NCBI RefSeq assembly: GCF_003025005.1
Contig: NZ_PVSS01000011.1
Span: 62,001-126,000 of the forward strand
Reading direction: 5' to 3'
Source: Brumimicrobium mesophilum
GTDB lineage: Bacteria; Bacteroidota; Bacteroidia; Flavobacteriales_D; Crocinitomicaceae
DNA length: 64,000 nucleotides
Shown piece after piece: positions 7,928 through 17,504 of this stretch; position 1 is the stretch's first letter; every line of letters starts with the position of its first letter. The position numbers and the translations under genes were made by a program. The notes under the pieces are model-generated. The model did no database searches, had not been told where the DNA came from, and saw only the letters and a list, made by a program, of their open reading frames with translations.

Positions 7928-9760
7928 ATGTGTGGAATCACCGGAATTATAAATAGAAGAGCGAAAGTTGATTTTAATCAGCTGGCTAAAATGACAGATA
8001 AAATTGCTCACCGTGGACCAAATGCAGAAGCGAAATTTGTAAATCCAAACAAAACTTGCGGACTAGGTCACAGAAGATTGAGTATTTTAGATTTATCTGA
8101 TGCTGCTAATCAGCCAATGCATTCAAAATGTGGTAATTATTCATTGGTTTATAATGGTGAGCTCTATAATTTCAAGGAATTAAAAGAAGAACTGATCCAA
8201 GAAGGCGCAATTTTTACAACATCTTCAGACACAGAAGTGGTTTTACAGGCTTTTATCACATGGGGTGCAAAATGCGTTGAACGATTTAATGGAATGTTTG
8301 CTTTTGCAGTGTGGAATGAGGAAAAAGAGGAGTTATTTGTTTTCCGAGATCGATTAGGAATCAAACCTCTTTATTATTCTTGGGACGAAGAAACCTTGTA
8401 CTTTGCTTCGGAATTAAAGGCGATTGCACCATTCATCAACCAAAAAGATTGGGATGAAACTGCAATGCAACATTATTTCCGTTTAGGTTATATTCCAGCA
8501 CCTTTTACGATATATAAATCAGTTAGAAAATTAGAGGAAGGATCATACATTCAATTGAATAAGGAAGACTTTTTGATTAAAAACTACTGGAATTTGGAAG
8601 AAAAGGTTCAAAAAAGGGAACTTTCTGATGAAAATGAAGCGAAATCACAATATCATGAATTGTTAAAGTCCAGTGTTAAATCTCGCCTTCAAAGTGATGT
8701 GCCATTCGGTGTTTTTCTGAGCGGAGGAATTGATTCTTCGACTGTTGCAGCAGTTGCTCAATCAGTTTCAAAAGAACCAATTTCTACTTTTTCAATCGGA
8801 TTTGAAGAAGCAAGCTTTAATGAAAGTGAATATGCTAAGAAGGTTGCTGATCACTTGGGAACTAAACACCATGAATTTGTTTTATCTCATAAGGATATTC
8901 AAGATTTAGTCACTGAAATTCCAAAATGGTATGATGAACCTTTCGCTGATGCCTCGGCTTTACCAACTTATTTGGTTTCTAAAATGGCCAGCGAAAAAGT
9001 TACGATGGTTTTGACAGGTGATGGAGGAGATGAGCAGTTCATGGGTTATGGAATGTACAGTTGGGCTGATCGGCTTTATACCTTAAAATCATTGCGTTGG
9101 TTTTTAAAAACTGGACTGTCAGTTTCTAAGAAAGTAAATAATCAAAGAGCAAGTCAATATTTCGATTTCGGTGAAAGTGATGATTTAACCTCTCATATTT
9201 TTTCCGTTGATCAAGGACTGTATTCTGCGAAACAATTAAAGAGAACCTTCCATTTCGAAGATGATTACTCTCCTTTGCTTGTGGGAAAGGTCAACCGTTT
9301 ATTAAAAGTAAGTGAAAACCAATCATTTTTTGATTTAAAATACTATTTGCCCGGAGATTTACTAACCAAAGTAGATAGAGCAACGATGCAAAATAGTTTG
9401 GAAGCTAGGGTTCCACTTTTAGATCATCGTTTGGTAGAGTTCTCACTCAATCTAGACGAACAACTAAAAAGAAAGGATGGTGACGCTAAATATTTGTTGA
9501 AACAAGTGCTTTACGATTATGTTCCAAAAGAATTTTTCGATAGACCAAAATGGGGCTTCGGAATTCCGTTGAATCTTTGGCTAAGTAATGAGCTAAAACC
9601 CTTGTTGGATAAATACGTAAACCAGGCTGTTTTAGAAAAATACCAGTTCTACAACGTAGTAGAAATTTTAAAAATCAAAACTCAATATTTAAATGGAAAA
9701 GTGTTTTTATTTAATCAATTGTGGCTAATTATTATGTTCAACATGTGGAGTGAAAAATAA
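7928..9760 (+). CDS. asnB: Asparagine synthetase (glutamine-hydrolysing)
   Basis: Makes asparagine from aspartate, ATP and glutamine in the cytoplasm. The start is placed at 7928 because maturation of the N-terminal glutaminase domain requires cysteine directly after Met (MCGITGIINRR); the reading frame extends further upstream but that would bury the nucleophile. The protein is 610 residues. The class II glutamine amidotransferase domain (about 1-200) contains the conserved IAHRGPN and LGHRRLSILDLS. The synthetase domain contains the PPi loop FLSGGIDSSTVAA near residue 263, DGGDEQFMGYG, and the RATMQNSLEARVPLLDHRLVEF region. Flavobacteria carry several AsnB-like amidotransferases, some in polysaccharide loci, so a role in surface-sugar modification cannot be excluded. 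Confidence 0.93.
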   Translation: MCGITGIINRRAKVDFNQLAKMTDKIAHRGPNAEAKFVNPNKTCGLGHRRLSILDLSDAANQPMHSKCGNYSLVYNGELYNFKELKEELIQEGAIFTTSSDTEVVLQAFITWGAKCVERFNGMFAFAVWNEEKEELFVFRDRLGIKPLYYSWDEETLYFASELKAIAPFINQKDWDETAMQHYFRLGYIPAPFTIYKSVRKLEEGSYIQLNKEDFLIKNYWNLEEKVQKRELSDENEAKSQYHELLKSSVKSRLQSDVPFGVFLSGGIDSSTVAAVAQSVSKEPISTFSIGFEEASFNESEYAKKVADHLGTKHHEFVLSHKDIQDLVTEIPKWYDEPFADASALPTYLVSKMASEKVTMVLTGDGGDEQFMGYGMYSWADRLYTLKSLRWFLKTGLSVSKKVNNQRASQYFDFGESDDLTSHIFSVDQGLYSAKQLKRTFHFEDDYSPLLVGKVNRLLKVSENQSFFDLKYYLPGDLLTKVDRATMQNSLEARVPLLDHRLVEFSLNLDEQLKRKDGDAKYLLKQVLYDYVPKEFFDRPKWGFGIPLNLWLSNELKPLLDKYVNQAVLEKYQFYNVVEILKIKTQYLNGKVFLFNQLWLIIMFNMWSEK

Positions 9761-9860
9761 TTACGAATTACGAATGTTGAATTTTTGATTTCTCCTCGCC
9801 GGAGGTGAACTCTTCTCAGCGACCTCAGCGAAAACCTTTGTGCAACTCCGCGGTTATACC
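9761..9860. repeat. Intergenic repeat-like text (ATTACGAATT and CTCAGCGA motifs)
   Basis: The 107-base gap between asnB and murF-alr starts with overlapping copies of ATTACGAAT (about 9761-9775). It continues with a GC-rich phrase containing CTCAGCGAC CTCAGCGAA (about 9817-9834) and CAACTCCGCGGTTA. These resemble dispersed Bacteroidetes intergenic repeats (remembered, not checked). The ATTACGAATT motif recurs in this window at 40212-40246. Confidence 0.5.
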
Positions 9861-9867
9861 TTAATCA

Positions 9868-12150
9868 TTACTTAAGGTATATTCGTGAAACGCGTTTACT
9901 AATGCTCGTCATTACCTCATAAGGAATCGTGTTTAGTCGCGTAGAAAACAGTTGAATATCGATGCTTTCACCAATGATTTCAACTTCATCACCAGCCTGA
10001 CAATTTACTTCACTCACATCTACCATCGTCATGTCCATACACACATTTCCAACAACAGGGCAGCTCACACCATTGATAGAAACAGCACCAACTCCATTGC
10101 TTAAACTGCGTCTAAAACCATCGGCATAACCAATTCTTAGAGTTGCAATATCCATAGGTTGATCTGCTTTAAAAGTCCTGCTGTAACCTACGGTTTCTCC
10201 CGCTTCAATTGTTTTTATTTGAGAAATAGTGGTTTTCCATCTGATCGAAGGTAAAAGTTCGTCTTCTTTTGCAGTTGAAGTGTATCCAAAGACACCAATT
10301 CCTAATCTCACCATGTCAAAAGCAGCAATTTTCCCAAATTTACTTGTTCCTTCGCTATTCAAAATATGATAAAGAATAGCATCATCATTCAATTCTTTTT
10401 CAAACTGAAGCTTCATGGCTTTAAAACTTTCGATTTGTTGCAAACTGTAGCCATTATCCGGATTGTCAGCATCTGCTAAATGAGAGTAAACCGATTTAAC
10501 CCTAACTTCGGGTGTTGATTTTAATTTTTCAATTAGTTCGGAGATGTTTTCTGGATAAAACCCTAAACGGTTCATTCCGGTTTCTACAGTAATGTGAATC
10601 GGAAAACCAGTGATATTATCTTGTTTCAAACGATTGCATAATGAATCTAATTGACTCATCGAAAACACGGAAGGCTCTAAATTAAATCGGATTAGATCTT
10701 CGAAAGCTTCAATTTCCGTATTCATTATAAGTATGGGTAAATTAATACCGTTTTCACGTAATGTTGTCCCTTCATCTGTGTAGGCAACTCCCAAATAGTT
10801 TATTCCGAGTTGCTGTAGAAAATGAGGAATGTTTACATCACCAGTGCCATAGGAAGAGGCTTTTACCATTACCATCGTTTTAGTTCCTTCAGGTAATTTA
10901 TTTTGAAAAACGGAGATGTTGTGTTCTATTGCTTTCAAATCGAATTCCACCCAAGTTTCGTGCTTTCGATTTTTAAACAATTGAACCATCTCTTTCAATC
11001 TGGAACGGTAAGAACCTTTGAATAAGATACTGGAGTTTTTTACCTCAAGTAATTCTTGCGGAACTTGATTGTTTTCAATAATAAATAATTGAGTAGGCTG
11101 ATAGCTATCTACTACATCTAAAATTGCTTTTTTCCTATTTTCATCTACGAATGAAAGGTCGAGAACCACAATTTTATCCTTGCGTTCTTCAGATGAAAAC
11201 TGATAAGATAATGCTTGTTCCAAGGCGTCAACATCAATGTTGTAAGAATCATTAATGATGAGGTTATTGTCTTGGCCTTCAAAAACTTCCATTCTATTCG
11301 AAAGAACAGGTAACAGTGCAGCTTTTTTATTTAAAGTTTCTTTATCGATTCCTAAAAACTCAGCAACATGCAATGCTATAATTCTATTGTTCGAATAAGA
11401 TAATTGTGAGAAATCAACATTTTTCCAGTTGCTAACATCAATTAAATCAGCATTGATTTTATTTCTTCGCAATGCACTCTTTTGATCATTTAGCGAAAAT
11501 GTGATGTTTGAATGTTTAAAGAGTTTTAAGTGTTCCGATGCATGAATTTTTTGAGATTCAAAATTATCTAGATAGAAATGTCCAACTCCGGTAAAAATAC
11601 CAAGGGTAGGAGAAACCATATCTTCGATAAACTCCATTTCATTTGGATGGGAAATGTCTGCTTCAATAATTGCAAAATCGTGGTCTTCGGTCATATTTAA
11701 TAACGAAATGGCCACTCCAATTTGAGAATTAAAGCTTTTCGGACTGCGAATGATGTTGAATTCTTCAGACAATAAAAAATACAACCATTCTTTGATTGTA
11801 GTTTTTCCCAAGCTACCAGTAATCGCTAAAACAGGGTAGAAAAATTGATTTCTATGGTATTTGGCCACTGCTTGTAAGGCGCGCAATGTATCTTCTACCG
11901 TGATAATTACTGCATCTTCTGGTAATTCGACTTTCTTACTTAACACAAAACTACGAATACCTTTATCGTATGCTTTCTGAACAAAATCATGACCATTTCT
12001 TCGGCCACTCAAAGCGAAAAAAACACCGTTTCTACTCGTGTTAATGAGTCGGGTATCGTAGTATATAATATCGATTTGTTGCTCAGATAACGCTTCCGCT
12101 TTACCTGAAACAATGTCGACTAATTTTGTGTGTGTAAGATTTAGTTTCAA
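9868..12150 (-). CDS. murF-alr: Bifunctional MurF ligase / alanine racemase fusion
   Basis: A single 760-residue polypeptide that would add D-Ala-D-Ala to UDP-MurNAc-tripeptide (N-terminal MurF half, about 1-390) and make D-alanine with PLP (C-terminal Alr half, about 395-760). Such fusions are known in Bacteroidetes. MurF evidence is the P-loop AITGSLGKTTIKEW and the NDSYN motif. Alr evidence is MVMVKASSYGTG with the PLP lysine, SVYSHLADAD, RLGIGVFGY and the catalytic-tyrosine region GETVGYSRTF. The start is a TTG overlapping the tdk stop as TTGA, implying translational coupling. The MurF central domain looks short: the usual ASxENA helix segment before the NR/ME linker is missing, and the total is about 60 residues below typical fusions. 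Confidence 0.9.
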   Translation of the reverse strand: MKLNLTHTKLVDIVSGKAEALSEQQIDIIYYDTRLINTSRNGVFFALSGRRNGHDFVQKAYDKGIRSFVLSKKVELPEDAVIITVEDTLRALQAVAKYHRNQFFYPVLAITGSLGKTTIKEWLYFLLSEEFNIIRSPKSFNSQIGVAISLLNMTEDHDFAIIEADISHPNEMEFIEDMVSPTLGIFTGVGHFYLDNFESQKIHASEHLKLFKHSNITFSLNDQKSALRRNKINADLIDVSNWKNVDFSQLSYSNNRIIALHVAEFLGIDKETLNKKAALLPVLSNRMEVFEGQDNNLIINDSYNIDVDALEQALSYQFSSEERKDKIVVLDLSFVDENRKKAILDVVDSYQPTQLFIIENNQVPQELLEVKNSSILFKGSYRSRLKEMVQLFKNRKHETWVEFDLKAIEHNISVFQNKLPEGTKTMVMVKASSYGTGDVNIPHFLQQLGINYLGVAYTDEGTTLRENGINLPILIMNTEIEAFEDLIRFNLEPSVFSMSQLDSLCNRLKQDNITGFPIHITVETGMNRLGFYPENISELIEKLKSTPEVRVKSVYSHLADADNPDNGYSLQQIESFKAMKLQFEKELNDDAILYHILNSEGTSKFGKIAAFDMVRLGIGVFGYTSTAKEDELLPSIRWKTTISQIKTIEAGETVGYSRTFKADQPMDIATLRIGYADGFRRSLSNGVGAVSINGVSCPVVGNVCMDMTMVDVSEVNCQAGDEVEIIGESIDIQLFSTRLNTIPYEVMTSISKRVSRIYLK

Positions 12151-12722
12151 TGTTCTATTTTATTATAACACGACCTGCAAAGTGGTTCGTATTCTTGAAC
12201 AGCTCCAACCAGAACTTGTTCTTTTTCTTTTGTTTTTCTGTGAGAAAACTGTGCTAAGTTACCACAAGACATACAAATGGCATGAACTTTTGTAACATAT
12301 TCAGCAGAAGCCATTAGAAAAGGCATTGGTCCGAAGGGTTTTGCTTGGAAATCCATATCTAGACCGGCACAAATAACACGTACGCCACGTGAAGCCAAAT
12401 GGTTTACGACTTCAACAATTTCTTCATCAAAAAACTGAGCTTCATCAATTGCTACAATGCGTTCTTTTTTCCAATGTTCGAGAATTTCTTTCGATGAATT
12501 TACCTGTATTGCTTCAAAACTTGCTCCGTTATGACTCACTATATTTTCTTCGCTGTAGCGTTTGTCAATTCGTGGCTTGAATAGAAGCAATTCTTGTCCA
12601 GCAAAATTTATACGCCTCAATCTGCGAATTAATTCTTCTGTTTTACCAGAAAACATTGATCCACAAATAACTTCTACCCAGCCGTGAAACTTGCCATCTT
12701 CAGGAAATTGCTCTAAAAACAT
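12147..12722 (-). CDS. tdk: Thymidine kinase
   Basis: Type II (TK1-like) thymidine kinase, which phosphorylates thymidine in the salvage pathway. The 191 residues include the P-loop GSMFSGKT (residues 21-28), the Walker B and lid region AIDEAQFFD, and a zinc-binding pair CMSCG...CRSCY near the C-terminus. It is translationally coupled to murF-alr by a 4-base overlap, so nucleotide salvage and cell-wall precursor synthesis share a transcript. A -7 element TACTTTTG (12743-12750, minus strand) lies about 20 bases upstream of the ATG, with a perfect inverted repeat next to it. Confidence 0.95.
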   Translation of the reverse strand: MFLEQFPEDGKFHGWVEVICGSMFSGKTEELIRRLRRINFAGQELLLFKPRIDKRYSEENIVSHNGASFEAIQVNSSKEILEHWKKERIVAIDEAQFFDEEIVEVVNHLASRGVRVICAGLDMDFQAKPFGPMPFLMASAEYVTKVHAICMSCGNLAQFSHRKTKEKEQVLVGAVQEYEPLCRSCYNKIEH

Positions 12723-12742
12723 ACGCTACTTTTGATTTTCTA

Positions 12743-12772
12743 CAAAAGTAAAAAGTTGGGATATGTATCCCA
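12743..12772 (-). promoter_or_regulatory. tdk-murF-alr promoter -7 element with adjacent inverted repeat
   Basis: Minus-strand TACTTTTG (complement of 12743-12750) fits TAnnTTTG. Directly upstream, 12757-12772 reads TGGGATATGTATCCCA, a perfect 7-bp inverted repeat with a 2-base spacer. It lies where the -33 to -7 spacer would be, which is a typical operator position. No good TTG -33 element is seen, consistent with a regulated promoter (inference). Confidence 0.5.
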
Positions 12773-12948
12773 GTTTTTGGTAAGATTTATATCGAAAAGT
12801 TATGAACGAAAGGAAGATTTCAAGGATGAAAAAACAGCTAACATTCTGCTTTTTTTAGCTAAGCTTGAAGTGAATTGTTGTTTTAAATATCATCTTTCCT
12901 TACTCTGAAAGCTTAGAATATATTGTTGGTTTATAAGATATTCAATAG

Positions 12949-13338
12949 TTAATCCAGCTTTTTTGTTCTACCCGAAATTACAGTGGTAATTTTATTGAAG
13001 CTTAGTGCAACTTTTTTTCTTCTGTTCTTAGGAATAAGTAATACATATTGCATTTCATCTGCTTGCATTGTGATTGAATGTACTCTTTTTATCATTTCAT
13101 TTTTAAGAATAGTGTAAGTTACATCTTTGATTACTTCATCTGTTTTCCTCTTAATCTCTGTATGATGAACTGTGGAGTCACTTATCAAAAATGTGATATT
13201 CGATTTTGATTTTCCTTGGTAAATGATATCATCCGTAGTTTCATTTACTTGAAGAATATATGCATTTTTTAATGTAATTGATTGGCTAAAAGAAATCAGG
13301 GAAATGGAAAGTAGGAGTATTGTTAGAAAACTTTTCAT
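12949..13338 (-). CDS. Hypothetical secreted protein
   Basis: A 129-residue protein of unknown family. I start at the ATG ending at 13338 because it opens a clean signal peptide, MKSFLTILLLSISLISFSQS; eight in-frame codons precede it but would spoil the signal. The mature part is about 110 residues and beta-rich (ITLKNAYILQVNETTDDIIYQG), and it is basic near the end (IPKNRRKKVAL). Probably periplasmic or outer-membrane associated. It stands alone between tdk and lysS. Confidence 0.6.
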   Translation of the reverse strand: MKSFLTILLLSISLISFSQSITLKNAYILQVNETTDDIIYQGKSKSNITFLISDSTVHHTEIKRKTDEVIKDVTYTILKNEMIKRVHSITMQADEMQYVLLIPKNRRKKVALSFNKITTVISGRTKKLD

Positions 13339-13395
13339 AAGTGTAATTTTATTTAAACACAAAAATAGAGTTTTTTACCATAATTAAACCAGAAA

Positions 13396-13421
13396 AAAGC
13401 CACAACTTAAGTTGTGGCTTT
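13396..13421 (-). terminator. Intrinsic terminator of lysS
   Basis: Perfect 13-bp inverted repeat with half-site AAAGCCACAACTT. On the minus strand it is followed by a T-run (TTTTTTCT), just downstream of the lysS stop. A convincing Rho-independent terminator for the minus-strand gene. Confidence 0.85.
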
Positions 13422-13449
13422 CTAAATTATGAAGATTGAAAATATGGGT

Positions 13450-15165
13450 TTAACCGATAATTTCAATAGTTAAAATATCTTCGTTTTTCGTTACTTTGGC
13501 TACGCCATGCTTCGTTAAACCTTTCACACCTTTATCCCATTGTTTGTTGCTTAAACCTGTTTTATCTTTCAACGAATTTAACTCCATCGATTGTTCTTTG
13601 GCCAATAAATCGAAAATCAACTGTTCATTTTCATTCAGTTCAGGTCCTTTCTTTGCTCCAAAATTCTCTGGTTTCATTTGAGGGAAGAACAGTACTTCTT
13701 GAATTGCTTCATTGTTTGTTAAGTACATAATTAATCGGTCCATTCCAATTCCTAATCCAGAGGTTGGCGGCATTCCGTATTCCAATGCACGTAAGAAATC
13801 TTGGTCAATCATTTCCGTTGCTTCGTCATCTCCTTTTTGAGCCAAACGTACTTGATCTTCGAAACGTTCTCTTTGTTCAATTGGGTCATTCAACTCAGAA
13901 TAAGCATTTGCAATTTCTTTTCCACAAACCATCAATTCAAAACGTTCTGTCAATTCTGGATCTTCACGGTGTGATTTACACAAAGGAGACATTTCTTTTG
14001 GATAGTCAATGATGAATGTTGGTTGAATGTAATTTCCTTCACATTTTTCACCAAAAATTTCATCGATTAATTTTCCTTTCCCCATCGTTTCATCAACTTC
14101 GATTCCCATTCCTTTGGCAGCCGTTCTCAGTTCATCTTCCGATTTTCCTTTGATGTCGAAACCTGTAAATTCGATGATAGAATCACGCATTGTAACACGT
14201 GCATAAGGAGCCTTGAAGTTGATTTCATTTCCTGCAAATGTTGATGTTGTTGAACCGTTAACTTGCATTGCACAATGCTCTAATAAGTTTTCAGTAAACT
14301 CCATCATCCAATTGTAATCTTTATATGCAACATAGATTTCCATTGCAGTAAATTCAGGATTATGTGTTCTGTCCATTCCTTCATTTCTGAAGTTTTTAGA
14401 AAATTCATAAACCCCATCAAATCCACCAACGATTAATCTTTTTAGGTACAATTCATTGGCAATTCTCATATATAATGGAATATCCAAAGCATTGTGGTGA
14501 GTTACGAAAGGACGTGCAGCTGCTCCACCAGGAATTGGTTGTAAAACTGGTGTTTCTACTTCCATATAACCTGCTTCGTTAAAGTAATTACGCATCGCTG
14601 AGTAAAGTTTACTTCTTTTAACGAATACTTCTTTTACGTTTGGATTTACAACCAAATCAACATAACGCTGGCGGTAACGCATTTCCGGATCAGTAAATGC
14701 ATCATGTACATTTCCATCAGCATCTGTTTTTGGAAGTGGTAATGGTCTCAATGATTTCGAAAGCATTGTAAATTCCGTAACCTTTATTGAGATTTCTCCA
14801 ACTTGAGTTTTAAAAACTTTTCCTTTAATACCAATGAAATCTCCTAAATCCAAAAGTTTTTTGAAGACATCATTGTACAATGTTTTATCTTCACCTGGAC
14901 AGATTTCGTCGCGGTTAAAATAAACTTGAATTCTTCCAGTGTCATCTTGTAAATCTCCAAAAGAAGCTTTTCCTTGAATTTTACGACGCATTAAACGACC
15001 AGCAATCACAACTTCCTTGTCCTCCTTGAAATTCTCCTTAATCTGTTTGGCTTTATCCGTTACTGGGAAAAGGGCTGCAGGGTATGGATCGATTCCATGC
15101 TCTCTTAATTTCGTCAACGTTTCTCTACGTTGAATTTCTTGATCTGACAATTCTAAATTGCTCAT
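13450..15165 (-). CDS. lysS: Lysyl-tRNA synthetase (class II)
   Basis: Charges tRNA-Lys. The N-terminal OB-fold anticodon domain (about 50-150, [20 protein letters not shown]) is followed by the class II catalytic core. Motif 2 is [15 protein letters not shown] and motif 3 is [11 protein letters not shown]. At 571 residues it is about 65 longer than the E. coli enzyme. The extra C-terminal segment ([17 protein letters not shown] onward) looks like a winged-helix domain; such extensions occur in Bacteroidetes LysRS. A TATCTTTG element lies upstream and a strong terminator follows. The call is secure. Confidence 0.97.
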   Translation of the reverse strand: MSNLELSDQEIQRRETLTKLREHGIDPYPAALFPVTDKAKQIKENFKEDKEVVIAGRLMRRKIQGKASFGDLQDDTGRIQVYFNRDEICPGEDKTLYNDVFKKLLDLGDFIGIKGKVFKTQVGEISIKVTEFTMLSKSLRPLPLPKTDADGNVHDAFTDPEMRYRQRYVDLVVNPNVKEVFVKRSKLYSAMRNYFNEAGYMEVETPVLQPIPGGAAARPFVTHHNALDIPLYMRIANELYLKRLIVGGFDGVYEFSKNFRNEGMDRTHNPEFTAMEIYVAYKDYNWMMEFTENLLEHCAMQVNGSTTSTFAGNEINFKAPYARVTMRDSIIEFTGFDIKGKSEDELRTAAKGMGIEVDETMGKGKLIDEIFGEKCEGNYIQPTFIIDYPKEMSPLCKSHREDPELTERFELMVCGKEIANAYSELNDPIEQRERFEDQVRLAQKGDDEATEMIDQDFLRALEYGMPPTSGLGIGMDRLIMYLTNNEAIQEVLFFPQMKPENFGAKKGPELNENEQLIFDLLAKEQSMELNSLKDKTGLSNKQWDKGVKGLTKHGVAKVTKNEDILTIEIIG

Positions 15166-15203
15166 AGTTGTTTAATTAACCGTTTTAAATTTTATTCAAT
15201 ATG

Positions 15204-15211
15204 CAAAGATA
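15204..15211 (-). promoter_or_regulatory. lysS promoter -7 element
   Basis: Minus-strand TATCTTTG followed by C matches TAnnTTTGC. It lies about 40 bases upstream of the lysS ATG. No clear TTG is found at the usual distance, so only the -7 half is supported. Confidence 0.5.
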
Positions 15212-15300
15212 AGGATTATACTAATTTAAGTTGTAAAGCATCTACTTTTAATTGAAATAGCTGATTTATTTAAGTGAACAGCGTTTTTTAAACAAAAGAA

Positions 15301-15320
15301 GCGGACAAATTAATGTCCGC
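15301..15320 (-). terminator. Terminator of the M43 protease gene
   Basis: Stem GCGGACA (15301-15307) pairs perfectly with TGTCCGC (15314-15320) around AATTAA. On the minus strand it is followed by TTCTTTTG. It lies 70 bases past the stop of the metalloprotease gene. Confidence 0.75.
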
Positions 15321-15389
15321 TCCATTTTAGATATTCAATTTATTCAAATAATCAGAAAGCACTTGCTTGAATGATCATTGAAACAATTT

Positions 15390-17504
15390 TTATTTTACAA
15401 TTAGTCTTTTCACTTGCTGAGTTCCTGCAATATTTACAGTTACAAGGTAAATCCCAGCTTGAATACTTTCCGTATCTAGCATAACTAAGTTGTCTCCTGT
15501 TTGTGCTTTGATGTCATTTGATTGAATTGTTTGCCCCATCATGTTCATCAAGCTAACATTTACATTTTGGCTATTTTCCAAATTGAAAGTTACGTTTGCG
15601 CTATTTTCTGCAGGATTAGGGAAAAGATTAAACTTAAAGTTTAAAGTATTCTTTTCAAGAGCTAATACAGGTTCTTCATTTTCAGAACCAGAATAGATAT
15701 TTATATCATCTAAATAGAAGTTGTTCCCACCATCAGACTCAAATTCAAATTTGAATCTAAAATTATCAACCCAATATTGAGAAGTGATATTAGTCATATG
15801 AACAGTAACCCAATCAGATTCTGATGAAGGTGTCCAATTGTTACCCGCTACTTCAGATGATAATCCATTTCCTCTAAGTGTTTTACGTTGAACCCATGAT
15901 TCTCCGCAATCATTAGTGATAAATACACGCAACCATTCGTCGTTTGAAGAAGATCTTTTTCTATAGGCATATCTGAATGTTAATGTTGTCTCAGTTGTTA
16001 TTGGCGATAAATCAATAGGACTTGATAATAAAGCATCAAAATTTCCAGCGTTTTGACCAAAGTTGGCAAGCTTCGCAGATTTTGCTCCTGTATAAGCTGC
16101 AGAAGAAGTGATTTCGAATGCCGCATTACCTCCATTGTTTTCAACTGTCCAGAAAGAACCCGTTAAAGAAGGAATGTAATCAAAACTTTCCATTACTGGT
16201 AAATCAACAGAATTTGGTAAAACTCTAATGAAAGCTGATTTAGTTTCTGATTCAGTATTCGTTCCATCTGTTGCAGATAGCGTTACTGAATAAACACCAG
16301 GCGTATTATAAGTCACTGTTGGGTTTTCATTTGTTGAAGCAGACGGGCTTCCACCTGGGAAAGTCCAATTCCACCCTGAGGCTCCACTATAAGATAAGTC
16401 TTCAAAAGAAACTGTACCTCCTGTACAAATTTCTTGAATATTGGCTCCAAATTCCGCTTTACACATTACATCCGGTAAATTAACTCCAGTTGCTGAAAGA
16501 TTTGTAGCTATGTGCATGTTATTTCTTCCTCCTACACTGCTGTTTAATGCTGCATGCATACGTGCTTTTTGACCATTAGTGAACATTTTTGAACAGTATG
16601 AATATTCCATGAAATTTTCAACGTTATCTAAAGAACCACAAGATTCTCCGTTGACATTACAAGTTGTCCAACCAATAGTATTTGGAGTGTCAGCAATTCC
16701 ATCGTCATCATTACAGTTTGAAGCTAATCCTGGGTTGTTTGTACCTCCCCAGTTGTGTGGTAAATCTAACCAGTGTCCTACTTCATGCGTTAATGTATGT
16801 CTTCCATTTGAACCTGCTGTTCCAATATCACCAACATAAGTATGTAAAACGTGGATTCCGTTTGACATTGATGCACCTATTCCATTATTTGGGCGGTAAG
16901 TATATCCAGCTGCTCCATTAATGTCTTCAGCTACATAAATGTTAATGTATTTATTTCCAGGCCAATTTCCATGTTCTGCCTGTACAGCTGCAATTCTTTG
17001 TTGACCAGAAGCACCTGATGTTGTGTTAGAAAAAGTTCTTGTAATTCCGTTAGTACAATTACCACTACCGTCTAATTTAGCTAACTTAAATTCAATTTCA
17101 ACATCAGCAACAATTGGTAAAAACGCTGGATTCACGTTTGGCCACAGCGCATTTGATTTTTGATAATCATCGTTCATGTGCTGAAGCGCATTCAATACCT
17201 GCTCATTAGAAATGTTTTCAGGTCCATCTTGATGGATAATGTGAAAAACAACTGGAATTGTATAAGTTATTGCCCTTTGATTTCCGTTTGACGGAGTTAA
17301 CAACTGAGGGTTATTAGCAACAAAATTTTGGATTTCTAAATCGTATTGAGCTTGATCAGCGATATGTTGAGCTCGCTCTTGTGGAGATAAAGACTCAATA
17401 TATTCTACTGTTTTTTCATCCGTATGACAAGGATAAGGTTCTTGTGCATATGTGGAAGAAACTGCTCCGAAAGCGATAGCAAAACTTAGTAATATTCTTT
17501 TCAT
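15390..17504 (-). CDS. Secreted M43 (pappalysin-like) metalloprotease with PKD and T9SS sorting domains
   Basis: A 704-residue secreted zinc protease. Order of parts: signal peptide (1-20, ending TYAQ); propeptide-like region to about 70; M43 catalytic domain (about 75-340) with the zinc motif HEVGHWLDLPH and the Met-turn region NFMEYSYCSKMF; PKD/Ig-like domain (about 350-430); a beta-sandwich MAM-like or jelly-roll domain (about 435-610); and a type A T9SS C-terminal sorting domain (FNLFPNPAENSANVTF to the end, LIVK). At the eighth position of HExxHxxGxxH the usual glycine is aspartate, a variation I would accept within this group. It probably acts on extracellular proteins and is exported and surface-attached through type IX secretion. 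Confidence 0.9.
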   Translation of the reverse strand: MKRILLSFAIAFGAVSSTYAQEPYPCHTDEKTVEYIESLSPQERAQHIADQAQYDLEIQNFVANNPQLLTPSNGNQRAITYTIPVVFHIIHQDGPENISNEQVLNALQHMNDDYQKSNALWPNVNPAFLPIVADVEIEFKLAKLDGSGNCTNGITRTFSNTTSGASGQQRIAAVQAEHGNWPGNKYINIYVAEDINGAAGYTYRPNNGIGASMSNGIHVLHTYVGDIGTAGSNGRHTLTHEVGHWLDLPHNWGGTNNPGLASNCNDDDGIADTPNTIGWTTCNVNGESCGSLDNVENFMEYSYCSKMFTNGQKARMHAALNSSVGGRNNMHIATNLSATGVNLPDVMCKAEFGANIQEICTGGTVSFEDLSYSGASGWNWTFPGGSPSASTNENPTVTYNTPGVYSVTLSATDGTNTESETKSAFIRVLPNSVDLPVMESFDYIPSLTGSFWTVENNGGNAAFEITSSAAYTGAKSAKLANFGQNAGNFDALLSSPIDLSPITTETTLTFRYAYRKRSSSNDEWLRVFITNDCGESWVQRKTLRGNGLSSEVAGNNWTPSSESDWVTVHMTNITSQYWVDNFRFKFEFESDGGNNFYLDDINIYSGSENEEPVLALEKNTLNFKFNLFPNPAENSANVTFNLENSQNVNVSLMNMMGQTIQSNDIKAQTGDNLVMLDTESIQAGIYLVTVNIAGTQQVKRLIVK

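Noticed and set aside
16271-16921. Plus-strand frames opposite the M43 protease gene
   Set aside because: Shadow frames of a well-supported gene with signal peptide, zinc motif and sorting domain; no independent evidence.
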